NCBI GenBank assembly: GCA_002423305.1
Contig: DIVI01000065.1
Span: forward strand, 1 to 7,331
Reading direction: 5' to 3'
Length of the DNA: 7,331 nt
Source: Methylococcus sp. UBA6136
GTDB lineage: Bacteria; Pseudomonadota; Gammaproteobacteria; Methylococcales; Methylococcaceae
The notes under the pieces were generated by a model. The model made no database searches, was not told the DNA's origin, and saw nothing but the letters and a program-made list of their open reading frames with translations. Shown here in pieces: positions 1-5,647 of this stretch (its first letter is position 1; every line of letters starts with the position of its first letter). The translations under genes were made by a program, and so were the position numbers.

Positions 1-60
1 GGAGACGCATCGGCTCCGATAAATATCAGTGAGTTACGATAGTGCGGTTGGAGTGTGGGT

Positions 61-84
61 TCGGTAGGGAGCGGGGACTCGAAC
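61..84 (-). other. tRNA 3'-end-like fragment (possible old attachment site)
   Basis: Read on the minus strand, this stretch begins GTTCGAGTCCCCG and continues CTCCCTACCGA, which resembles a T-loop (TTCGAGT), the 3' T-stem strand and an acceptor 3' strand with CGA in place of CCA. The 5' T-stem strand just before it (TATAG) does not pair beyond the closing G-C, and I find no D-arm, anticodon arm or 5' acceptor strand upstream. It is therefore not a functional tRNA. tRNA 3' ends are common integration targets, so a remnant is conceivable, but a chance match is at least as likely. Confidence 0.18.
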
Positions 85-126
85 TATAAAGCCAGCTGGG
101 TCAGAGCCAACCTAACAGATCACAGA

Positions 127-420
127 TTAGCCGGTGAGGTTTAAAAGCAAAGACTTGCGTCGGTCAAAAGCCCTTTGCAGAGCAGCATTGGGTTCGGGCG
201 GAGAAATCATGGCGTCGGCGAAGCATTGCTGATCAGCCAGCGAAAGGCGAATGACTCCACTCTGCTCAATGACTTCTTGAGCGGCCTCCTGTGCGGCAGT
301 AACCACAAAGTCGGTAATGCTCCGGCCCTCTAATTCAGCAGCACGCTAGATAAGGGCATGCGCCTCAAGGCTGAGGAGGGCCTCAAGTCGAGCGACGGAT
401 GGCGGTTTTGATCGTGCCAT
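127..420 (-). pseudogene. DUF1778 (TacA-like) antitoxin, broken by an in-frame amber codon
   Basis: Reading from ATG at 420 gives 97 codons before TAA at 129-127, with one TAG at codon 25 (348-346). The text on both sides matches the DUF1778 antitoxin family: an N-terminal ARLEALLSLEAHALI segment, then RAAELEGRSITDFVV (residues 26-40), TAAQEAAQEVIEQ (41-53), VIRLSLADQ and SPPEPNAALQRAFDRRKSLL near the C-terminus. In the family the first half is a ribbon-helix-helix DNA-binding domain and the C-terminal tail wraps and neutralises a GNAT acetyltransferase toxin that acts on aminoacyl-tRNA. The amber codon falls inside the ribbon-helix-helix domain, where a Lys or Gln codon is usual; AAG or CAG to TAG is one substitution. 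AAAGGA sits upstream of the ATG as a Shine-Dalgarno sequence. No other stop or frameshift is present, so the damage looks recent, or it is a base-call error. No toxin gene follows in the remaining 126 nt. Confidence 0.82.
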
Positions 421-509
421 GGACTGTCCTTTGAGGGTGGTGCCGTTTAAACGCGAAGATCTGTCGGGTCAGCGGGAAGAAGGCGGCCTCGTCAATCATC
501 GGCAACCGC

Positions 510-1046
510 TCACTCCTTAATTATTTTTCTGGCAAGGATGCGATCAGAGTAGCGCAAGATCAGGACTCTACTCATGAAGGCGACGATCACTAGATTGATG
601 GTCAAGGTGGCTAGCTTCAGCCCACTCACCCCCTTGAACAACTCGTAAACCTCAAAGGGCAAGTAGACGGCACCACTCAACGCGGCGAACCATTCGGCCC
701 AGGCGCGGTAAAACCAGAGTCCATAGGCTTCAGTGAAGCGAATGCTGGCGTAGGCAAACGCGAAAATAGCCATCATCCACAAACGACTGTCCGTGGCATT
801 GGCAGAAAGATCAATGAAGACCCGGGGGTAGTGGCTCGCTGGATTGAGGTGAAGATGCGTGACCAGTTCCTCCGCGACGCACTGAACATTTTCATGGAGG
901 AGCGATAACACGCCAAATCCTGCCAGCAGCGTCAGGACCCCTTTGGTCATTTCTAGCGTGGCGACCGCCCTTACGCCCTTGTCTGCCGTTTGATGATCGG
1001 AATTCACGTGGAGAGGTGTTGGGTGATTGCCAGAAAACGGTGACAC
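510..1046 (-). CDS. DUF2127 family integral membrane protein
   Basis: This 178-aa protein is predicted to lie in the inner membrane and has no known biochemical role. About four hydrophobic segments are visible, at residues 33-50, 87-105, 115-133 and 143-163. The pattern GVRAVATLEMTKGVLTLLAG at the start, HLHLNPASHYPR (64-75), RFTEAYGLW (103-111) and AEWFAALSGAVYLPFEVYEL (117-136) is characteristic of DUF2127 proteins, and the length is close to normal for the family. The start is uncertain. The GTG at 1046 gives the longest frame but has no clear Shine-Dalgarno sequence; a second GTG (residue 14) and an ATG (residue 33) are alternatives, though ATG33 would trim conserved residues. It begins 21 nt after the second ParB-like gene on the same strand, so it could be read from that operon, or it could be the first gene of the host flank. 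Identity as DUF2127 is fairly secure; function is unknown. Confidence 0.85.
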   Translation of the reverse strand: MSPFSGNHPTPLHVNSDHQTADKGVRAVATLEMTKGVLTLLAGFGVLSLLHENVQCVAEELVTHLHLNPASHYPRVFIDLSANATDSRLWMMAIFAFAYASIRFTEAYGLWFYRAWAEWFAALSGAVYLPFEVYELFKGVSGLKLATLTINLVIVAFMSRVLILRYSDRILARKIIKE

Positions 1047-1067
1047 AGGAACTGAACAATCGTGAGG

Positions 1068-1943
1068 CTACCCCTCAAGCGATACGGTTTCCACGATATT
1101 CCTGAATTCTCTCAGGATATCCGAGTGATGTTTCGATAGGAATTCGTTGACGTGTTCGTTTTCCAGGAGCTTTTGCAGATACCCCCTGGCCAGCACCAGA
1201 TTCAGGACATCTTCACCATAGCTCTGCTCGATGAGTTTGTAGCGATCACTGATCTGTTCCATTTCACGTTGTAGCCGAGCCATCGTGTCTGCTGTGGGGC
1301 CTGAGGGTTTTTTGAGGGAGGCGCCCTCGGCCCACATCTCTGCGGGCGTCGTGGCCAGGAGGGCCTGAGCGTAACTGCAGGTGAGTGCATTGGCGGCGAC
1401 CATCAGTTCCACACACTCTACTTGTCGCGTCGGTTTCATTTTTCTCAGGATCCGCGCCACATCAGGAGAAAAGATTCGATCCGTCAATAACTCCACCGCC
1501 TCCGGGCAGATCCCATCGAGCAGTTTGGCGCGGCGTTGAATATTACTCACGTTCACGCTCAAGGCGTCGGCCAGGCGCTGTGCGGGGACACCCCGCTCGA
1601 GGGCCCGGCGGATCATGTGGTGTTCCTGGACGGTAGATAGCCGGTTGATGCGATTGTTGTAGGTGTAGGCCTCATTGTCTTTCGCGATCAGACAGGGAGC
1701 ACTTTTTTGTCCCATTTCCTGCAAAATCGCCAATCGCACATGGCCGTCCAGTAACGCGTGACGGCCCGATCGGTCTGGGTGGGTCACCGTCAGTGGCTCG
1801 ATCAGACCGATGACCTGTAGCGATGCCTGAATCTGCTTGTATTTGGATTGTTGACGGACGGATTTAGGTAAGAGTCGAGACGGCAAAATCCGGTCAAATG
1901 CAATCACTTCCGGTTCCAGGGCAAATCCAATCGCGATGCTCAC
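1068..1943 (-). CDS. ParB/RepB-like DNA-binding protein (RepB C-terminal type), second of a pair
   Basis: A 291-aa cytoplasmic protein with an N-terminal ParB-like fold: FDRILPSRLLPKSVR (16-30), a helix leading to IGLIEPLTVTH (45-55), the LLDGHVRLAILQEMG block (64-78), then NNRINRLSTVQEHHMI (96-111). An HTH follows at about 118-141. The C-terminal half is helical and resembles the RepB plasmid-partition C-terminal domain. In true ParB the first phosphate motif is GERR; here it is DGHVR, and the ENIQR motif reads NNRINR. CTP binding is therefore probably lost or altered. The start is GTG at 1943, which overlaps the stop of the preceding gene as GTGA. GGAGG at 1954-1950 supports it, with a 6-nt spacer, and the overlap implies translational coupling. 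It is the last gene of the recombinase/ParB/ParB operon. Because no replication gene or ParA ATPase is present, it is more likely to be an accessory factor of the recombinase than a plasmid partition protein; that role is inferred. Confidence 0.83.
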   Translation of the reverse strand: MSIAIGFALEPEVIAFDRILPSRLLPKSVRQQSKYKQIQASLQVIGLIEPLTVTHPDRSGRHALLDGHVRLAILQEMGQKSAPCLIAKDNEAYTYNNRINRLSTVQEHHMIRRALERGVPAQRLADALSVNVSNIQRRAKLLDGICPEAVELLTDRIFSPDVARILRKMKPTRQVECVELMVAANALTCSYAQALLATTPAEMWAEGASLKKPSGPTADTMARLQREMEQISDRYKLIEQSYGEDVLNLVLARGYLQKLLENEHVNEFLSKHHSDILREFRNIVETVSLEG

Positions 1944-2845
1944 CGGCCACCTCCATGAGGATGCAACCGTTCGGCGAGATAGCGCGGCAAGGTATCCAGC
2001 CCCTCGGCCCGCAGCAATGTCATAAAGTGGTCGTCGGCTAACAACTCCCGAAGGGCTCCGGTGATAAACAGAAGTCGCTGCTGGGCAAATTCCGCTTTGC
2101 GGACCATCTGCTTTTGCCGCGTGACCTCCTGCTGGTAGCTTTTGACGAGGCTATTGGCGGTCACCGTCGTTTTACGCGGGTTCCGAACTCCCCCGCTACC
2201 GAGAGTGCGACCACACAACTCCCGGCGTTCAATGACGCGTCGTGCCTGTTTTAACTGGTTGCCGCGCAGTAAGCCGGATTCATAGGCATCCTGCAGGGCG
2301 GCTCTCACGGCCGTGGAATCGGTGCCGGCCCGGGCAATGGTAATGGCTGCCTTGATGGGCAGTCGCCCCTTGGCGACCCCATCCAGTAATCGCTCTTCCC
2401 CGGAATTCAATAATGTCAGGATGTCGGAGACATAACTTTGGGCCAGGCCGGTCTTGGCGATGATGACCTCACAGCTGTATCCTTGCTTACGGAGTTCATC
2501 CACACCGGCCAGCGACTGAAATCCGTTATTTTGTCGTCGGGCAATATTCTCGGTCAGACTCATGATGAAGGCATCCTCATCATCCACTTCGACCACCAGC
2601 GCCGGAATGTGGGTTTCCCCCAATTGCCTAAAGGCCTTCAATCGACCCTCCCCGCAAATGAGAAGGTATCGTAGCTGGCCATCCGCATTCTGACGCGGGG
2701 TCACTGTCACCGGCTTTTTGAGGCCAATGTCCTGGATATTGGCAATGATCGTATCGAAGATACGTTGATTTCGCTCTCGGGGATTGAGGACATCAATGTC
2801 GTTGACGGCAATGGGGCTCAGCTGCGGAAAGGCCTGCACGCTCAT
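1940..2845 (-). CDS. ParB/RepB/Spo0J-like protein, first of a pair
   Basis: A 301-aa protein with the ParB N-terminal domain in order: IAVNDIDVLNPRERNQRIF (12-30), NIQDIGLKKPVTVTP (36-50), the GEGRLKAFRQLG box (65-76, the counterpart of GERRxxA) and TENIARRQNN (98-107, the counterpart of ENIQR). The HTH lies at about 125-146 (IIAKTGLAQSYVSDILTLL). A helical C-terminal region at about 230-270, rich in Gln, Lys and Arg (SYQQEVTRQKQMVRK), may be an oligomerisation segment. Family proteins bind DNA at parS-like sites and many are CTP-dependent clamps. Retention of the Glu and second Arg of the GERR box, and of ENI in the second motif, leaves that possible here. ATG at 2845 overlaps the recombinase stop as ATGA, with GGAGG at 2855-2851, and its own stop overlaps the next start as GTGA. 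No parA-like gene is present in the window, so a role in ordinary chromosome or plasmid segregation is doubtful. A partner role for the recombinase upstream is an inference from the operon. Confidence 0.86.
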   Translation of the reverse strand: MSVQAFPQLSPIAVNDIDVLNPRERNQRIFDTIIANIQDIGLKKPVTVTPRQNADGQLRYLLICGEGRLKAFRQLGETHIPALVVEVDDEDAFIMSLTENIARRQNNGFQSLAGVDELRKQGYSCEVIIAKTGLAQSYVSDILTLLNSGEERLLDGVAKGRLPIKAAITIARAGTDSTAVRAALQDAYESGLLRGNQLKQARRVIERRELCGRTLGSGGVRNPRKTTVTANSLVKSYQQEVTRQKQMVRKAEFAQQRLLFITGALRELLADDHFMTLLRAEGLDTLPRYLAERLHPHGGGR

Positions 2846-4398
2846 GCCGCCCTCCGTACCCGACGCCGCTCGGCCATGCCGTAGAGGTAATCGAGGGTAT
2901 CAAAGCGATAACTCTCCCATTGCAGGGGATTGTGTTCCCCCAAGTGCAAGCTGGGTAGGCCAAAATCGATGCGTGGCAAGAGGTAATAGTCCAGCGGCGT
3001 AGGTTGCTCCGGTGTGAGTCGGACGGCTACCGTGATATCGGGCGCCAGACTGGTATCGAAGCGGATTTTCCAGCGGTGCCGCCCCGCCGGGGTCACGTTG
3101 CAGCGGGCCAGCACCAGCGAGACCGTGAACTCGCCGTTGATGCGTAATAAATCCGTGCCGGGATCCCGCTCGATCTGGCCCCCGAGGGCCTGGATCGCCG
3201 CCTCGGTGTCAGCCAGGACAGTCGGGTGCAGCCGGCGGATCAGCTGGTTGGTCTCCAGATACCGGTAATCACGTTCCGGCTGGAAACCTACCAACTGGTA
3301 GGCCCTTAAGAGACTCCCGAAGCGATGGCTGTAAACCGAGGACTGCGGCATGCCTTCGGCTTCATCGATGATCAAACCAGATAACAAGCCCCGGCGCTGG
3401 TACAAGGCTTTCAGCCGGTCCAGCAACTCCTCATCGGTAAACCGGCGGGCCCGGGCGCTGATGATGCCCTGCGCCATATAAAACTGATCCTGGGAGACAA
3501 TGGCCTCGAAGGCGTTCTCCTTGGCAATCCACATCTCACGGGTATTCTTGATCCGGCGCTTCTTTAGCTTGAAGGACACCCGGTTGTAGACGTTATTCCC
3601 GATATACTTTTCGTTGGTCAGGATTTGCCGCACCACCCCCCGTGTCCAGGGTCGTCCCAAATCGGTGACTAACCCTTGACCATTCAGGCGTTCGGCAATA
3701 GCCGTCTCGGTCAGGCCCTTGTCTACAAAGGCGTGGTAAATCTCGTTCACTACCCGCACTTCGTCCTCCGGGCCAGGCATCAGGATCACCCGGTCGGTCT
3801 GTAGGCTTTTCTGTTCGCCATGCGACAGTTCACCCTTAAAGGCGCCGTTCTGATCAATCAATACGCGACGGAGGCCATAGCCGGCGTGTCCGCCCTGACG
3901 ATACCCCATCTCAATCAATCGGCACTGCCCAGCAAACACCTTGGCCGATAGCTCGCGGCTATATTCCCCGGCCATGGCGCGCTTGACCCCCTTGACGATG
4001 GTCGATACCGGCGAGCCGTCGTTCTCGAACTGCTCGGCGCAATAGGCCACCTGAATGCCGGCACGGCGGCAGAGGTATTCGTAGTAGGCCGATTCATCCG
4101 CGTCCTGAAATCGGCCCCAACGACTGACGTCGTAGACCAGGATAATCTCGAAATCGGCATTGCCGTTTTCGACATCGGCAATCAGTTGTTGCAGGGCAAT
4201 ACGACCGTCAATGCGTAAGCCACTTTTACCCTCATCGGCATAGGTGCGAACAATATCGATCTGTCGCTTTTCAGCATACTCAATAATCTTGTCTCGTTGA
4301 TTCTCAGTCGAGTATTGCTGGTGCTCTGTCGACATTCGCACGTACTGAGCGGCGCGCCAACGCTGGGTATTCTTGTCAGTAATGTAATCATCAGCCAT
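2842..4398 (-). CDS. Large serine recombinase of the recombinase/ParB-pair cassette
   Basis: A 518-aa site-specific DNA recombinase. The resolvase/invertase catalytic domain spans about 14-165: YVRMSTEHQ (19-27) holds the nucleophile Ser23 and active-site Arg21, and VYDVSRWGR (88-96) supplies Arg93 and Arg96. Ser92 replaces the Asp of the usual DRLGR motif. The MAGEYSRELSAKV segment (142-154) is the long E-helix. The recombinase domain follows (about 165-310: HAGYGLRR, GRPWTRGVVRQILTNEKYIGN). The usual cysteine zinc ribbon is absent. Instead, residues 334-372 (SGLIIDEAEG then PQSSVYSHRFGSLLRAYQLVGF) resemble a short DNA-binding repeat seen beside HNH homing endonucleases. The C-terminal region, about 390-518, I cannot assign. 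The ATG at 4398 is preceded by AGGG with a 7-nt spacer. The gene opens a three-gene operon and its stop overlaps the next start (ATGA). Family enzymes cleave both strands through a phosphoserine link and rejoin them. Whether it integrates, excises or inverts cannot be read from the sequence. Confidence 0.9.
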   Translation of the reverse strand: MADDYITDKNTQRWRAAQYVRMSTEHQQYSTENQRDKIIEYAEKRQIDIVRTYADEGKSGLRIDGRIALQQLIADVENGNADFEIILVYDVSRWGRFQDADESAYYEYLCRRAGIQVAYCAEQFENDGSPVSTIVKGVKRAMAGEYSRELSAKVFAGQCRLIEMGYRQGGHAGYGLRRVLIDQNGAFKGELSHGEQKSLQTDRVILMPGPEDEVRVVNEIYHAFVDKGLTETAIAERLNGQGLVTDLGRPWTRGVVRQILTNEKYIGNNVYNRVSFKLKKRRIKNTREMWIAKENAFEAIVSQDQFYMAQGIISARARRFTDEELLDRLKALYQRRGLLSGLIIDEAEGMPQSSVYSHRFGSLLRAYQLVGFQPERDYRYLETNQLIRRLHPTVLADTEAAIQALGGQIERDPGTDLLRINGEFTVSLVLARCNVTPAGRHRWKIRFDTSLAPDITVAVRLTPEQPTPLDYYLLPRIDFGLPSLHLGEHNPLQWESYRFDTLDYLYGMAERRRVRRAA

Positions 4399-4508
4399 AC
4401 CGTATCCCTGGAGGTGAGTGGACGGAACTAAGGGCCTTCACATTACCTTCAGGTGGCGATAATCATCAAGTGAATCATTCGGGGTTAAAAACATCTCCTG
4501 GCCGATGA
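4399..4508 (-). promoter_or_regulatory. Intergenic region upstream of the recombinase/ParB operon with AATCAT half-sites
   Basis: This 110-nt gap separates the small ORF from the second recombinase gene and is the natural place for that operon's promoter. On the plus strand AATCAT occurs at 4461-4466 and 4473-4478, a 12-bp step. It also occurs at 4386-4391, just inside the recombinase gene, and its complement ATGATT lies at 4505-4510. The 4461-4479 segment can be read as an imperfect inverted repeat as well. This layout suits an operator for one of the HTH or ParB-like products, but no binding site is established. A weak promoter candidate on the minus strand (TTGATG, 18-nt gap, TAATGT) is too poor to call with confidence. 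I see no intrinsic terminator here. Confidence 0.25.
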
Positions 4509-4754
4509 TTAATTCACCGCAAAATAGACCAGGACTAACATGAGAAAACCCCAGCGTGGAATGTAGTTGAGATGTCCGGCTAATTTGAATTCGTCAACCA
4601 CATTCATCCAGTCAATGAAGCTTCGAAGTCTGGCAAATGGGCAACCGCCCTTGCTATAGCAGTCAGGCAGGTCCTGACTCCTTGGGCTTGGTGCGGCTTT
4701 CATTTTTGGTTTGCGGGAAGCGGTATTGCGGGGGATTTTTGGGGCGTCGGCCAT
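4509..4754 (-). CDS. Small hypothetical protein with a hydrophobic C-terminal segment
   Basis: I do not recognise this 81-aa product. Residues 1-25 are basic and rich in Pro, Lys and Ser. The middle contains a Cys pair (DCYSKGGCPF, about 31-40) and a Trp-Met-rich stretch (SFIDWMNVVDEF). The last 15 residues, RWGFLMLVLVYFAVN, are strongly hydrophobic and could form a tail anchor or a short membrane helix. The ATG at 4754 has GAGGA upstream, separated by about 9 nt, which is slightly long but usable. The gene lies 66 nt after the second HTH gene and 110 nt before the second recombinase, on the same strand as both. It is thus a spacer gene between two cassettes and may belong to either or neither. 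It could also be a spurious open frame; no overlapping frame on the other strand looks better. Confidence 0.4.
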   Translation of the reverse strand: MADAPKIPRNTASRKPKMKAAPSPRSQDLPDCYSKGGCPFARLRSFIDWMNVVDEFKLAGHLNYIPRWGFLMLVLVYFAVN

Positions 4755-4820
4755 GGGGAAATGTCCTCAGTTAAAAGCTTGGGATGCCTGGTGGCGGATG
4801 GACTTAAGGTCTTCCCTACG

Positions 4821-5285
4821 TTATTGGGGTAGGGTCAGATCATTCCAATCGAGCGAAACCCCCTGTCGAGTCAGCGATTCCAATGACGGTGGTCTTCTGG
4901 CCTCCAGGCAATGCCTGACCCGTTCCGGGGATAGCCGCGAGAGTTGCATCAGCCGATTTACATGACCCTTACTCAGGCCCTCTGCATCGGCAATGGCACT
5001 GATCGAGTCAAACTTGCCGGACTCGATCAATGACTGCCAGTAATACGCCAAGCCCAGTGCTCGCACCACCGGCGCATGCTGTTCGGCCTTTTTCCGTTGC
5101 CGTTCCTCTGCCGCCTCCACCGTAAAGGCCTCTGGTGCATCGATCGGCGTGATGATTTCCTTCTTCATGCCCCGCTTGACCAGGGTCCAGGGAATGAAGG
5201 TGACCAGCTTGACCCCGCCGGCGGGTTGGGGGATTTCGTGGGTGACTGGTTGGCCGGTAATGCGGCCTTCTGCGCGTCTGGGCAT
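4821..5285 (-). CDS. Recombinase-associated HTH protein, longer paralogue
   Basis: A 154-aa cytoplasmic protein of a family found next to DUF2924/serine-recombinase genes and normally left as hypothetical. After a polar N-terminus comes the conserved strand pair VKLVTFIPWTLVKRGMKKEI (25-44), then an Arg/Lys/Glu-rich linker (53-68). Next is VVRALGLAYYWQSLIESGKF (73-92) and a helix-turn-helix, SISAIADAEGLSKGHVNRLMQL (94-115). The end, LSPERVRHCLEARRPPSLESL and SLDWNDL, fits the family pattern. The HTH suggests sequence-specific DNA binding, as a regulator or recombination accessory; this is inferred. The start ATG at 5285 is well supported by AGGAG at 5295-5291 with a 5-nt spacer, and this Shine-Dalgarno sequence overlaps the stop codon of the preceding gene. 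It aligns along most of its length with the gene just upstream (5647-5294), so the two look like an old tandem duplication. Confidence 0.8.
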   Translation of the reverse strand: MPRRAEGRITGQPVTHEIPQPAGGVKLVTFIPWTLVKRGMKKEIITPIDAPEAFTVEAAEERQRKKAEQHAPVVRALGLAYYWQSLIESGKFDSISAIADAEGLSKGHVNRLMQLSRLSPERVRHCLEARRPPSLESLTRQGVSLDWNDLTLPQ

Positions 5286-5293
5286 AGGGACTC

Positions 5294-5647
5294 CTAACGA
5301 AAGGATTCAAACAGCGACTGCTGCGCCTGCCAGTCAGTCGGCAGACGATGACGTTGCAGCCATTTGAGATTGAGAGTGCGGGGTTGCTGGCCGGCCAGGC
5401 AGGTTTCCACCAGACCCGGCGCCATCAATCCAAGATGCAGGACGCGGCTCACGGTGGAAATATCCTTGCCCTCCCGCTGCGCCAGGGCCTCGACGCTGGG
5501 AACCACCCCCTGATCCAGTTGCTGTTGCCAATAAAGGGCCAAGCCCAAAGCTCGGATCAACGCGGGGGAGGGCTGACGCTGTTCGGTATCCACCAGCGGC
5601 CGACCCACCCGGGCCCATTGCAAGGGCACAATCACCGTAGAACTCAT
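5294..5647 (-). CDS. Recombinase-associated HTH protein, shorter paralogue
   Basis: A 117-aa protein of the same recombinase-linked HTH family as its downstream neighbour. It has the N-terminal strand STVIVPLQWARVGRPLV (3-19), the conserved IRALGLALYWQQQLDQG helix (31-47), an HTH at SVEALAQREGKDISTVSRVLHL (51-72), and the C-terminal pattern LMAPGLVETCLAGQQPRTLN followed by LPTDWQAQQSLF. The last part matches the family ending in which a hydrophobic residue, then DW and Gln-rich sequence, closes the protein. I chose ATG at 5647 rather than the in-frame ATG at 5659. The former overlaps the recombinase stop as ATGA and has GGGAGG at 5657-5652 with a 4-nt spacer, whereas 5659 would start inside that ribosome site. 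Both readings give the same protein apart from four N-terminal residues (MGGG). Likely DNA-binding; its target is unknown. Confidence 0.82.
   Translation of the reverse strand: MSSTVIVPLQWARVGRPLVDTEQRQPSPALIRALGLALYWQQQLDQGVVPSVEALAQREGKDISTVSRVLHLGLMAPGLVETCLAGQQPRTLNLKWLQRHRLPTDWQAQQSLFESFR

Noticed and set aside
383..499. A 38-codon minus-strand frame starting ATG ATT GAC GAG before the antitoxin
   Set aside because: It overlaps the start of the antitoxin in another frame, has no clear Shine-Dalgarno sequence, and its product matches nothing I recognise.
1385..1636. Plus-strand open frame of 83 codons
   Set aside because: Antisense to the second ParB-like gene; the product is Arg/Pro-rich with no plausible start signal.
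1068..2845. Plasmid partition locus with a parS site
   Set aside because: No ParA ATPase, no replication initiator, and no palindrome resembling the canonical parS sequence were found.
4801..4835. Hairpin CCCTAC/GTAGGG with a 9-nt loop near the end of the longer HTH gene, considered as a terminator
   Set aside because: The stem is only six base pairs, overlaps the coding end, and is not followed by a T-run on either strand.
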